64,000 nucleotides of DNA from Akebia trifoliata (lineage: Eukaryota; Streptophyta; Magnoliopsida; Ranunculales; Lardizabalaceae), in the NCBI GenBank assembly GCA_017979445.1, contig JADQWC010000045.1:62001-126000 (forward strand), in the 5' to 3' direction. The number at the start of each line of letters is the position of its first letter. Within the stretch, counting starts at the first letter, position 1. Made by a program: the position numbers and the translations under genes. Of the stretch, positions 33,813 through 44,639 are shown piece after piece. Below the pieces are notes generated by a model, which saw only the letters and a program-made list of their open reading frames with translations, was not told the origin of the DNA and searched no databases.

Positions 33813-35002
33813 GGGGTGTCAATGGGTTGGATCTGATTCGGTTCCTAAGCAACTTAGAACCGTGAGCCATTTATTTTATCGATTTCGGTTCCGATTTTAA
33901 ATTATTTGGAATCGGAATTGGAACCAATAAAACCCATGATTACCCATTGGTTCTGGTTCTATCCACATGATTCTAATTGGATCAACACCATACAATGAAG
34001 GATTTGGGAAATCTAGGATGGTGGAAACCCAACTATCCATCTAGATCTAAATAGTAGTCATGATGCACAAGTAGATTAAAAATCATTTTTGCAAAATTTT
34101 CTTCTAACTATCAATATCGATTTATTGGGATGGTTTAGTTTGGCTACTATTCAGGGGTGGATGAACAAAATTACATCCTGTAACAAAAATCCAATGTTAA
34201 TGATTACAAGTTCAAAGACTTTGAGCCATAGATTAGTTGGTTGATATATTGTAATGTAAAGTTGAGGTTGTGGATTGAAGCAATAAAAAAAGCCCTCAAA
34301 CTCTTGGCAATCAAAGCACTTATTTGGTACTTCTAACACTCATTACACATTAAAATAACTAAACTCACAGACAAGCTACATCCACAAAGAGTGAGCCTAG
34401 TAACGCTATTCCAATGCTCTACAAAACCCCATAATCCATCACCAAGACTAGTCGATGGTGCCAGATTCGACCGAACCAATCGAGTCAAAACTCTGATTCG
34501 ATCGCTCTGTTGACCTAACCCAACAGTCTTTGACATCCTAACAACTCATAATGGCTCTCTCTGCCTCGCAACCTTTATCTCGATGCCTACATTCTCCTCT
34601 CTTTCCTCCTCTTTATGATGAAGTTTATCAACAATTGAGTCTTGTGGTGGTAGAAGAGCAACCATTAGCTGAGATTGAAGCCTAAGAGCAATCTGGTCTT
34701 CATCATCACTAGTAAACCAATCTAATTCCAATCGAAGCCATAATTCATCTAAAGAAGACGATGAAGAAGACGAAAGGTTTCTTCCTTCTCTTAGAGGTTG
34801 ATTATCAAATGCTTATTTGATAATAAATGGTATTCGATTCGAACCGAATAATCGTGGGTACCCGTTGGATTATATCTATCGGTTTCGATTCCTAATGGTT
34901 CGGTTATCAAAAGACCCAATTTTAAGCGGTTCCACTAAAATAGGATCTAGAACCTATGTTTTCGGTTCTGATTCCGAATAAATGGGTACCCATTGATACC
35001 CC
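33813..35002. mobile_element. hAT-like non-autonomous DNA transposon, about 1.19 kb
   Basis: Terminal inverted repeats GGGGTGTCAATGGGT (33813-33827) and ACCCATTGATACCCC (34988-35002), 14 of 15 matching. GATAATA occurs directly left (33806-33812) and two bases beyond the right end (35005-35011), fitting an 8-bp-class target duplication with slight drift. Subterminal GGTTCC/CGGTTC motifs repeat on both sides, a feature of hAT elements. No transposase frame is present. A gene-fragment-like ORF lies inside. Confidence 0.65.
34546..34810 (-). pseudogene. Gene-fragment-like ORF carried by the hAT-like element
   Basis: Open for about 88 codons up to a TGA at 34546-34548. It starts with a Ser run, SSSSSSLDELWLRLELDWF, continues TSDDEDQIALRLQSQLMVAL, then PPQDSIVDKL and an acidic tail. 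Composition is that of a real protein and unlike the flanking low-complexity DNA; I cannot name the parent gene. A captured host exon inside a non-autonomous transposon would explain it. Confidence 0.45.
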
Positions 35003-35177
35003 AAGATAATAATAAGTATAAACATAAAAGATAAATTTTCTTAAATTTTATAAGTTAAGAAAATTAATTTGGACAAAGGTATTTCAAATAAGGATATGTT
35101 TGTAATTTTGAAAACTAACCAATGTAATTATGTAATCGAGCAATTGCAATTTTATTATTTTTGACCAATATGACCTT

Positions 35178-37163
35178 TGTAGACATCCCATTTGCACGAA
35201 TCCGTTGGAAAAATCCAAATTTCCTCGAATTAATTCAGAGTTAGATTTAAGCCTCTCAACACGCCCGCATTGCCACTTGGCATCATTATTCATGCATACA
35301 TGCATACATGCATTATCTCATATTATTTTTGCATGCCCATACCTTGTCCTTAATCCAAGTCAATTCTACTCACTTCCATGATCCGATCCAAAACCAAGTT
35401 CATTCTAAGCCCAAACCCAAGTCCATATTCTAAACCCAAAACCAAATCCATTCTAAGCCCAACACCAAGCCCATTTTAAGTTCATTCTCTCACACCTCCC
35501 CAAAAGATGACACATGTTGATCTCTCACAAGCCCTCAATACCCAATGCGTTATCTAATTGGACAGTCAACCCTCCCTTGTGAAAATCCAAGAATGCACTT
35601 CTCAAAAGGTGTGGTCAAATAAAAAATATACTTTAATCTTTGATAATAATCCATAAAGTTGAGAGAACTTCCAATCATACCCTTAAAAGGTGAAAATCTT
35701 CAAGTACATACATGGAGTTCTTTCATTAGTCCATTTCAAAATTATACTTTCACCCTTTCTTTATGTGTTATTTACAAATGAACCAAGGTATACTTTTCAC
35801 CTACCATTTTACCTTTACACATGTCATTCTCCTACTCATCCTCCCAAAAGTACTTTTGTTCTCCATTGCTTCATTTCAAAAATATACTTCTACCCTTTCT
35901 TTATGTGTTATTTACAAATGAACCAAGATCTACTTTTTACCTACCACTCCACCTTTACACATATCACTCCCTTATTCACCCTCCCAAAAGTACTTTTTGT
36001 TTTCTCACTTCTATTTATCAAAAAACCAAAGATCAAATAATGTTTTTAGGGTTTCTTCACAAATGTCATCTTTACCCTCATACAAATAAAAATTCCTAAA
36101 AGAAATAACCAAAACCTCATGTCTATTTTCTTTATTTTTAGGGTTGGACCACTTTATCCCCAAAAGTTCTCCAAAAACTCTATAAATACCCTCATTTTCT
36201 ATGAACAATTCATGCTCTCAAGCCCCCATCTCTCAACCTAAAACTCTACCAAAATCTCTACTCATCTCTCATCTCTCAACCATTAACTGCATCCTTCAAC
36301 TCTCAAGTTCATCTCTTAAGCTTAAGTTCATTCAAGACTTCCAAGGGGACAAGGTGGGTATATTAATTGTTTGTTCATTTTTTAACTTGCATCTTCTTCT
36401 TCTATCTCTTTCTTTTTCTTTTTAGAAGCCTTTAGGATGTAATGGAAAACCCTCCTTCATCCCGAGTAGATTGAACGTCTACCTTGGGCATGGAATGCTT
36501 GAGATAGTTTGATCGAAAAGATGGAGGTTAAAGCCCTTCTTTACCTACTTTTATCTCATGTATCATAATGTACACCATATACACACACCACACATGCTTG
36601 GCAATGATGAAGAATTGTGTAGCTCTCTTGATGGGGCTAAAACACTAAGTTTCTAGCTAAGCATACATGTATTAAGGTTGTGGATCTAAGGGGACTCCAT
36701 CCATGGAATTTCTCTAAAATCCTAAACCAATATTTCAATTCATGCAAAAAGGTGTTGGCTCCATAAAATATTTTCTCCCATAGGATATTTCTTATGTCAA
36801 CACTAATATCAAATCCCCTCTTAAAGAGGTACATCCTCACCATATGCACACACTACTTCATGCATCTCATGCATTTTCCTTGTTATGTTAATCTTTTTCA
36901 AAAATGGCCAAATCTAAAGATAACCACCATATGTAGAGAGAATGGAGTGCTTAACACCTTACCCATTCTATAATCGAATCTCCTTACATAGATCTTAGGT
37001 GGACTATACCTTTTTCATGATTGAGAGTAACTACAATGCCATGAAAAATGATTTTCAAAAAAATTGATTCGGGTGCCCATTCACATCTATTTCCAAAAAA
37101 GAATGGTGGCGACTCCAAACAATATAGCATTGAGGTTCAAGGATGAAGATTCTCATGTCTACA
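35178..37163 (+). repeat. 5' LTR of B (1,986 bp)
   Basis: Starts TGTAGACATCCC, ends ATGTCTACA, and is followed after three bases by the primer site. A TATA box lies at 36181-36188. 35722-35865 and 35866-36003 are a direct tandem duplication of about 140 bp upstream of it. GTGCTTAACACCTTACCC at 36948 resembles the GGTGCTTAACACCTTCC block of the D1/D2/M LTRs, showing distant kinship. Confidence 0.8.
36181..36188 (+). promoter_or_regulatory. TATA box of the B LTR
   Basis: CTCTATAAATACCCTC sits in a CT-rich setting typical of plant core promoters. Transcription would start some 30 bp downstream. Confidence 0.6.
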
Positions 37164-37166
37164 ACT

Positions 37167-37184
37167 TGGCGACTCCACTGGGGA
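37167..37184 (+). promoter_or_regulatory. Primer-binding site, tRNA-Arg type
   Basis: TGGCGACTCCACTGGGGA is complementary to the 3' end of plant tRNA-Arg (the GATCCCCAGYGGAGTCGCCA type). tRNA-Arg priming is a recorded feature of Ogre elements. Confidence 0.85.
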
Positions 37185-37983
37185 GACTGTGGGTTCAAAC
37201 CATGACCATTTGGCTATTTTTACAAAGTTTAAAAAATAAAACTCGATATGTGTTTACTAACATTGTTGTTGTTTAGGTTTTGTTTGGTATTTTGTTTTCT
37301 TTTTCTTGGGGAATGGTTGTAATATATTCTTTGACTTGTTGTGGGTTGAATGCTTGTAAAGGGGGTTGATACTTATTATTTGTTTTTTAAATGTACTTGC
37401 GCACTTACGCTTGCATAGCCCATTACACAAATCTCCTTTACCCTATAAAAGTTTAAACCCGGATGTTTAGTAGTTTCACGACTCGAGATCGTTTATTTCG
37501 GGTACGGGGACAAACACATCCAACCCAATCACCAACCTAAGACATGTGTACTTCGATATGCATTGAGGTTTGAAGAATGGGTAACCGTTAAGCCGCCTAT
37601 AGCCGCATGCATTAAATACGATTAGAGGCTTAGGACACAATCTTGGAAAAATGATTTATTAACCCCCTCATTATTGTAATTTCCCCGATACAAGGAAACG
37701 ACTTTGTACATTTTTTTTTAGCCCACAAACGCAAGTTGTATAGATTTTAAGCTTCTTTTTGTTTTATTTCTTTACATGTCCCCCTAGGTAAAGGAGGAAA
37801 TCTTTTTTTTTTTGCTTGCATCATCAAAAAAAAAAAAACAAATTTTTGTTTTCCTGTGGCCCAAACAAAAAACCAGAGGCCATGTGCCAAAAAAAAAAGA
37901 ATTTAAGGTTTTGGTCTGTTTTTAAAGCACGGACCAATACAAGAACCCTCTGGTCTGTGCATTAAAAACAGACCCTAAAAGAA

Positions 37984-38026
<43 letters not shown>

Positions 38027-38229
38027 ATATATATTTTGCTCATGTCGTCCCTTACATTAGTCCTGACAACTTTTCTTTTATACTTTATTTTTCTTTTGAG
38101 TTTTAAGACTTTAAAATGGTTAATAAGTCATTTCTATCGTTAAACTGAGGGCCTACTACCCGTTACTTTGTATTTGACCCAAACGGAGCTCGCTTCCACT
38201 CTACCTATCGAAATTGATCCCAACCCAAC
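37185..38229 (+). other. Leader of B, first part, with a 23-bp perfect-loop inverted repeat
   Basis: No gene. 37913-37935 and 37952-37974 are 23-base arms (starting GGTCTGTTTTTAA and ending TTAAAAACAGACC) that pair with two mismatches around a 16-nt loop. Purine- and T-rich runs at 37795-37900. A (TA)n tract follows at 37985-38036. Confidence 0.6.
37985..38036 (+). repeat. TA dinucleotide microsatellite
   Basis: About 50 bp of alternating T and A with two short interruptions, directly after the inverted repeat of the B leader. Confidence 0.9.
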
Positions 38230-38274
38230 ATGGCACACTATCAACCTTGCCATCATCCATCATCGAGGATTAAC

Positions 38275-38650
38275 TTAAAATCGGGTTCACAACCCATAAC
38301 CACTCCGAATCGGGTTCATAACCCGTATCCACACAAAATGGGTCCACGACCCATATCCATTTTCAAATGGGTCTACGACCTATACCTACTTCAAACTGGG
38401 TCTACAACCCATATCCATTTTCAAATGGGTCCACGACCCATATCCACTTCCAAATGGGTCCACGACCTATATCCACTTTCAAATGGGTCTACGACCTATA
38501 CCCACTTCAAAATGGGTCTACGACCTATATCCACTTCAAATGGGTCCACGATCCATGATGAATCCTCAACCCATATCCATTTCAAACGGGGTCTATGACC
38601 CATATTCACTTTCAGATGGGTTCACGACCCATATCCATTTCGAGTCGGAT
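38275..38650 (+). repeat. Tandem array in B leader, 28-30-bp unit, about 12 copies
   Basis: Unit of the form AAATGGGTCCACGACCCATA followed by TCCACTTC. Each intact unit forms a 6-bp stem-loop ATGGGT-CCACG-ACCCAT. Because some units are 30 bp, an open frame of Pro/Tyr/Ser repeats spans the array (38230-38598), but this looks incidental. Confidence 0.85.
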
Positions 38651-38799
38651 CCACAACCTATACCCAACCCAAACCAAATTTATCCTTCAATCTCAACCAT
38701 GTCCATAATCTATGTATGAACCATCAAGATCAACAATCGGTCAATCAATTCAAACAAATCCAATCATTTTCCAACAAAATGAAAAAAAACAATTTTTTT

Positions 38800-38965
38800 T
38801 AAAACACCAATTGCAATTCTTGATCAAAGTCGGTGCTTAAGAACAATCTTACCCTGTTGATACGAGGGGGATGAACTATATCTATTTAAGAAAATGAGGT
38901 GATTTAAGAGTGCCATTGTGCACCACCTTTTCCTTAGGGATTTGACTGGCTGATCTTGATTTCAG
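38800..38965 (+). other. Conserved leader block shared by B and D1
   Basis: Aligns with 500-660 in D1 (key words TCGGTGCTTAAG, GAGGGGGATGAA, TTTAAGAGTGC, CTTAGGGATTTGACTG). Retained in two otherwise diverged subfamilies, so it may hold a packaging or translation signal. Confidence 0.5.
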
Positions 38966-39044
38966 ATAATTGAATTGAAGGACTAACAAAATGATTTTTT
39001 CGACTCAATCTTTCTACAGTAATCCGTCTTTACAAAATATTTTT

Positions 39045-39570
39045 CATAGTCCCATGCTAAAAAACCTCTGGCTCCGTGCCGATAAACCTCTAGCTCTGTG
39101 CTAACAAACCTCCGGCTCCGTGCCGACAAACCTTTGGCTCCATGCCGATAACCTTTTAGTTCCCTGTTGACAAACCTTTGGCTCCGTGCCGATGACCCTC
39201 CGACTTCGTACCAATGACCCTCCGGCTCCATGTCGATGACCCTCCGACTCCTTGCCGATGACCGTACAACTCCGTGCTGACAAACCTCTGGCTTCGCACC
39301 TGTAAACCTCAAGCTCCGTGCTGACAAACCTCCGGCTCCCTGTCGACAAACCTCTAATTTTGTGTTGATAAACCTTCAGTTCTGTGCTGATAAACCTTCA
39401 GTTCCGTGCTGACAAACCTCCAGCTCGGTGTCGATGAACCTCCAACTCCTTGTTGACAAACTTCTGGTTCCACGTCGATAAACCCCTAGCTCCGTGCTGA
39501 CAAACCCCAGCTCCATGCTAATCAATATCTTGCTCCGTGTCGACGAACCCTAGTTCCGTGCTGACAAAAA
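39045..39570 (+). repeat. Tandem array in B leader, 21-22-bp unit, about 23 copies
   Basis: Unit of the form CCTCCGGCTCCGTGCCGACAAA. Better copies contain the stem-loop CGGC-TCCGT-GCCG. Open frames exist on the minus strand (38983-39349) only because the unit lacks stops in that phase. The segment 39571-39700 is unremarkable. Confidence 0.85.
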
Positions 39571-39699
39571 AAAAATCCAACCCCAACCAAATTCATGACT
39601 TTCTTAATGCAACTTTACCAATTAATCCAATCTGACCTAATAAATTATCATGCATCTTCATTATGTAAATGATATATTAATGCCTAACCTCTTGTCCAC

Positions 39700-41827
39700 A
39701 GGTGGCCAAATGACCTAGAAAGAAGTACTTGCCACCTGAAAATCCTCCATAGTTTTTAAGCTTCAGAGCAACCTCAGTAGACAGTGACAAAAGTAATAAC
39801 AGATTTCACCTCGAAGCTAGATATAGTGGTGAAGGCATTAGAAAAACACGACAAGATTCTAGATTTATTATTGACAAATCCAGGCATCATTCAAGCTGTC
39901 AAACATCAAGCTTCTAGCTCAAATCAGGCTATACCAAAGTAACCGCTACAACAACCTCCGTAAACACAAAATACGTTACCACCCACCGCTCATGCTAATC
40001 AAAGACCCCAATTCACATTCATTGCAATCCACCACTACATGAGGTTATTCAAGAGGAAGAATGTGAATTCAGGGCGACTAAAGTAAGGAGTACCACAGAA
40101 GAGAAACTTGCCAACAAGCTCGAGGCAGTCATTGTGGAGATTAGAAAGATAAAAGGCAAGGACTCAATAAGCGGAATGAGGTTCAGAGACCTTTGCCTAT
40201 ACTCGAATGCACCATTACCACCAAAGTTCAAGTGTCCTAATTTCGATTAGTATAACGACATCGGATGCCCTCTATCACACTTGAAGCTTTATTGTGGATC
40301 ATGTGCCAATTTGGGAATGATGATAAGTTGTTGGTTCAGTTCTTTCAGAGAAGTTTAACAGGGGCGACACTCTCATAATTTTCTCAATTAGATCACTCTC
40401 TAATCAAAAGCTGGCAGGATTTGACTATGATTTTCTCAAAAGAGTACAAATTCAATACAGATAAAGGGATTGATAGGAATGATATGGCAAAAATGATCCG
40501 AAAATTGAAAGAAAATGTGAAGGAATATGCCCAAAGGTGGCGGGAATTGGCCTCCAAAGTGAAGCCGCCAATAACAGAACAAGAGATGAATACCATATTC
40601 ATCTCAACTTTGAGCCACTCATTCTACACACATCTTGTAGGTCATACAACTGCAAGCTTCTCGTCATTGATCCAAGTGGCTGATCGGGTGGAAGATGGTA
40701 TTCGGTCAGGTCTGATTTACGACTTGTCCACTCTAGGGGCACCAACAAAGGGGTTCACCCAATGGAAACCAGTGGTTATGAACAAGAAGAAGGATGAAGC
40801 CCAAGTTAACAATGTACAACTTGTTCGACCTCTTTTCATCCCTATACTCACAACGAACCAAAGGCCACCAGCTCCTCCAATCTCGTTCAGAGTTGATCCA
40901 CCTCAAGTATCACCTATTCTGCAAGCCTTCCAATTTGGTCAAAATCCAGTATTTGGCCAGAACCCACAATTTATTTAGACTCATCAAACCGAGTAGCATA
41001 GATCTAATTGGATCCCACAAGTCTTCACTCGTCTGCCTATGACTCTATCAGAACTACTCCCAGTACTACTCAGGGGAGAATATCTCACCAAAAGGCAGCC
41101 AAACCTTGAGGCTATAAAGGGACCAGGGTATAACCCCAATCAATTATGTGAGTTTCATATGGGTGCACTGGGGCATGCCACCGACCAATGTTGGCAACTC
41201 AAGCACCAAGTTCAAAATCTAATCGATCGAAAAATAATCAGCCTGGACGGGCCAGCAGCTCAAGTATCTCAGTAAAATATCAATCAAAATCCGTTACAGA
41301 CACATAATGGAGGAGGCAATTGGCCGACAATTAATGCCATAGAAAGGGATGAACCGTGCTTCAACCCTTCAGTTTTGATAGCACCTATTGGGTCTAAGGT
41401 TAGAGTCAATTTGAGGAAATAACCAACATCATCAAGCATCAATGCATTACGACAAGATACAACCAACCAATCACTATCCCAACTTCTAGTCAAACTGGCC
41501 AATCTCACCATTCACTCCAACTCCCAAACCTCAAATCCTTCACGACCACCTCTCATTATACCCTACACATTACCAACTTCAAGCTCTTCCTCTCGGCTAC
41601 CTCTCAATATACTTTGCACCATACCAACTTCAGGCCCTTCTTCCTGACCACCTCTTATCATACCCTACACTACATCGACCCCTCAAACTTCAAGCTTCTC
41701 CTCCCAACCACCCCTCATCTTATCTTATACCAACCAACAAACCCCAAACATCACTACATCAACCGTCAAACCCAATCTACCACTTCTCATCCTTCATCTA
41801 AAATCGGACCCTCAACTCATAACCATC
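39700..41827 (+). pseudogene. gag: gag of B, 5' part of the interrupted gag-pol
   Basis: An open stretch of 185 codons (40421-40978) contains NVKEYAQRWRELASKVKPPI, EQEMNTIFISTLSHSFYTHL and ADRVEDGIRSGLI, the capsid C-terminus of this group. A single zinc-knuckle-like motif CEFHMGALGHATDQC and KHQVQNLIDRKII follow at 41150-41230. 41530-41800 is a Pro-rich linker built of three 68-bp near repeats. Several in-frame stops precede 40421 and one lies at 40978. M is inserted at 41827/41828, cutting between gag and protease. Confidence 0.75.
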
Positions 41828-43565
41828 TGAAAGCACCCTCGATCCGTGGGGTGCACGGATCCACTTTTGACCCTTGAGGTTTGGGAGTCACCACTTAGTT
41901 ATTATGATTTAAAAATCGAATATAGACTCAAAATGGATAAAAACGACTGAACTACTAAAGAAAAATTGAGTTTGAGGATCACATTACGAGGTTGGAAAGT
42001 GTTAGGCACCAACCCCGCCGGGCCAATGCTGGTCTCTACTTATCCCAAATAAGACTACATTGCTAACAAAAAACCTAGATAAAAAAGTAAAAGAAATTTT
42101 ACCTTCGAACGCAACGATTCTATTCCCTCAGATCTGATAAAATTGTTCCTTGTATCGTACTCCTTACTTCATTCTGTCTCCAGATCTAATTTTTGATCTC
42201 CGAGGTAAGGTATATCTTTCTTAGATCTGGATTCTTCAAATTTTTTTATAGATTTTGGGGTGTTTTTGAAGAGCTTCTAAGTGTTTTTCAAGCTAAAATT
42301 GAAGTAGAGGTGTTAGGTAAGGAGTTGGGACTTCAAAATTAGGATTTATGGGAGGCTAGGAAAGCTTTATGACCTACTTCTCTCAGGGTTTATGATTTGA
42401 TACGAAAATAGGGTGTGAGGACCTCTATTTATAGATTTTTTTTAAGGGTTTGTTTAGATAGAATTAGTGTTTAATTATAATTCTTTTAGTTAGAGTTATA
42501 TTTTAAGTAGAATTATTTTAGGTAGAGTTGTATTTTAATTAGAATTGTTTTGGGTAGAGTTGTATTATAGTTAGAATTCTATTAAATAGAGTTATTGTTT
42601 AATTAAAACTCTATTAGGATTTTGACTTTTGGTCTTATTTGATTGAGTTTAAGATTTTGACTTTAGTCTTACTTAGTTAACTTTTAATATCTTGACTTTA
42701 GTTTTACTTGATTGGCTTTAATTTTGACTTTAGTCTTACTTGCTTGACTTTGATACCTTGAATTTAGTCTTACTTGATTGACTTTAATTTTTTGGAGAAC
42801 CCTCTTTATTATATCTTTAATTCTTTGGACCCCCAAATGGAAAGGTCCTTGAAGAAATATCTTGGCAACCCTCAACAATTTTGCCTGAGAGCCTGATTGA
42901 TCGATTTTTTTAGTTAAAATTTTTAAATTAATTTTATTAATGTTTCACTTTAATTATTTAATATTTTATTTATTAATTTTGAAAATTGTAATTATAAAAA
43001 TTGTGAAATTACCGTTTTACCCTCGGAGAGGACTTTTCACGTTTTAAGTCGATTTTTTGTGTTTTAGGATGTTTTAGAATCAATTTTTCGTAAGGAATTC
43101 AATGGAAATATTGGTTTGTGTCATTTATGAAATTTTTTCTGTGAAATGATCGTGAACTTTATGAGGGGTATTTTAATAATTTTATCAAATTTTGTGAAAA
43201 TTGGAAATGATTTATTTGGTTTCGATTTGTTGTTTTATGTGTTTGAATGAGTTTTTCTAAGCGTAACATAGGCTCTAGGGTTATTTTGATGTTAGGGGTA
43301 TTTGGGTAATTTGATCATTTTTTTGTGATTTTTATCGTGAAGCTTCTTTTTGTCTGCAAGATGATGATTTTTATGTTTCTGGGGTGGTAATTTCCTAGCG
43401 TAGCGTGGTTTCTACAGTTTTGTCAGTTCGAGATACCTCATTCGGATTTCTGAAGCATATCTGGTAACAAAATAAAGTATTGGAATAAACATCCATCATT
43501 GGGAATCGTTGCGATCTGATTGACGAGTTGATTAATCAGGCGAATGCAAAAATGGGGTGTCTACA
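41828..43565 (-). repeat. 3' LTR of M
   Basis: Read on the minus strand it begins TGTAGACACCCC and ends GGTGCTTTCA. Same length as the 5' LTR and closely similar, with scattered substitutions. TATA box (inverted) near 42428-42436. Confidence 0.9.
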
Positions 43566-43583
43566 GATGCCCCTCTTTCGCAG
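43566..43583 (-). promoter_or_regulatory. Polypurine tract of M
   Basis: Minus-strand CTGCGAAAGAGGGGCATC directly before the LTR start; same tract as in D1 and D2. Confidence 0.85.
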
Positions 43584-43829
43584 AGGGTTGAAGCAAACTA
43601 GATAGCAAATCTATTTTGGTAGATAGTACGATATCCGAATGCCAAAGCTAGTAACAGTTCATTTTGTAGCCTGATTTAGCAATTCGTCGAGGTGTTCGGA
43701 TCCTTGAGGGTAAAGCTATCCCCGAACTAAAAAAATGTCAGGTCCTTGAGCGCGAGCTCTCACTGGTAGTGTCAGATCCTTGAATTTTAGAAAATTCTCC
43801 TTGACTGATGTAACAACTGTGCAAGTGTG

Positions 43830-44520
43830 TGACTTAAAATCTGAGACAAATTTCTAAAAGTTTAAGTTGGAACTGAGTAAAATCTGAGCAAAAATGCATA
43901 TAAACTGAGCATAATTTGAGCATAAACTGAGCATAAGCTGAGCATAAACTAAGCATAACTGAGCATAATCTGAGCATAACTGAGCATAATCTGAGTATAA
44001 TTTGAGCATAATTTCGAGAAAACCCTCGACGGTAACTGAGCAAAATCCAAGTTAACCCTTGGCGGCAATTGAGCAAAATCCAAGAAAACCCTTGGGTAAC
44101 TGAGCAAAATCCAAGATAACCCTTGGCAGCAAAATCCAAGATAACCCTTGGCGGCAACGGAGCAAAATCCAAGATAATCCTTGGCGACATCTGAGCAAAA
44201 TCCAAGATAAACCTTGGCGGCAACTGAGCAAAATCCAAGTTAACCCTTGCGGCAACTGAGTAAAATCCAAGATAACCCTTGACGGTAACTGAGCAAAATT
44301 CAAGATAACCGGCAACTGAGCAAAATCCAAGATTACCTTTGGCGGTACCTAAGAAAAATCCAAGATAACCCTTGGCGGCAACTAAGCAAAATTCAAGATA
44401 ACCCTTGGTGGCATCTAAGCAAAATCCAAGATAACCTTTGGCGGCAATTGAGTAAAATTTGGCGGTAACTGAGAAAAATCCAAGATAACCCTTGGCGGCA
44501 TTTGAGCAAAACTGGGAGAG
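43830..44520 (-). repeat. Tandem array in 3' UTR of M, about 32-33-bp unit, about 20 copies
   Basis: Plus-strand unit CTGAGCAAAATCCAAGATAA then CCCTTGGCGGCAA. It forms the stem-loop CCAAG-ATAACC-CTTGG. 43860-44010 holds a shorter variant of GAGCATAA repeats. Because the unit is 33 bp, a 266-codon minus-strand frame (43834-44634) of repeated RVILDFAQ-like peptides spans it; this is most likely a by-product of the unit length. Confidence 0.85.
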
Positions 44521-44639
44521 GAATGAAGGAATTTTGGGAAAGAATGAATGAATTTGGAGAAGACTGATTAAAATGAATCGGAGAACGAATAAATCTGAAA
44601 GATAATGAATTTGGAAGAGAATGATTGAATCCAAGAATG

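Noticed and set aside
35690..36099. Two overlapping ORFs of about 100 residues in the B LTR
   Set aside because: They reflect the 140-bp duplication in U3; repeated Phe/Tyr/Pro text is the translation of CT-rich DNA.
37167..37184. tRNA-Arg gene fragment
   Set aside because: Only the 18 bases complementary to the tRNA 3' end are present, directly after an LTR; it is a primer-binding site. The same holds for 60806-60823 and for the tRNA-Met-like sites at 6673 and 7469.
38230..38598. 122-residue Pro/Tyr/Ser-rich protein
   Set aside because: Derived from the 28-30-bp array in the B leader; several overlapping frames are open for the same reason.
38983..39349. Arg/Ser-rich minus-strand protein
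   Set aside because: Product of the 21-22-bp array; two overlapping frames are open.
38275..39570. Short regular repeats with spacers, reminiscent of a CRISPR array
   Set aside because: The units are contiguous satellite-like repeats without unique spacers, in a plant retroelement leader.
43834..44634. 266-residue protein on the minus strand
   Set aside because: It is the translation of a 33-bp tandem repeat with equally open alternative frames; no evidence of selection.
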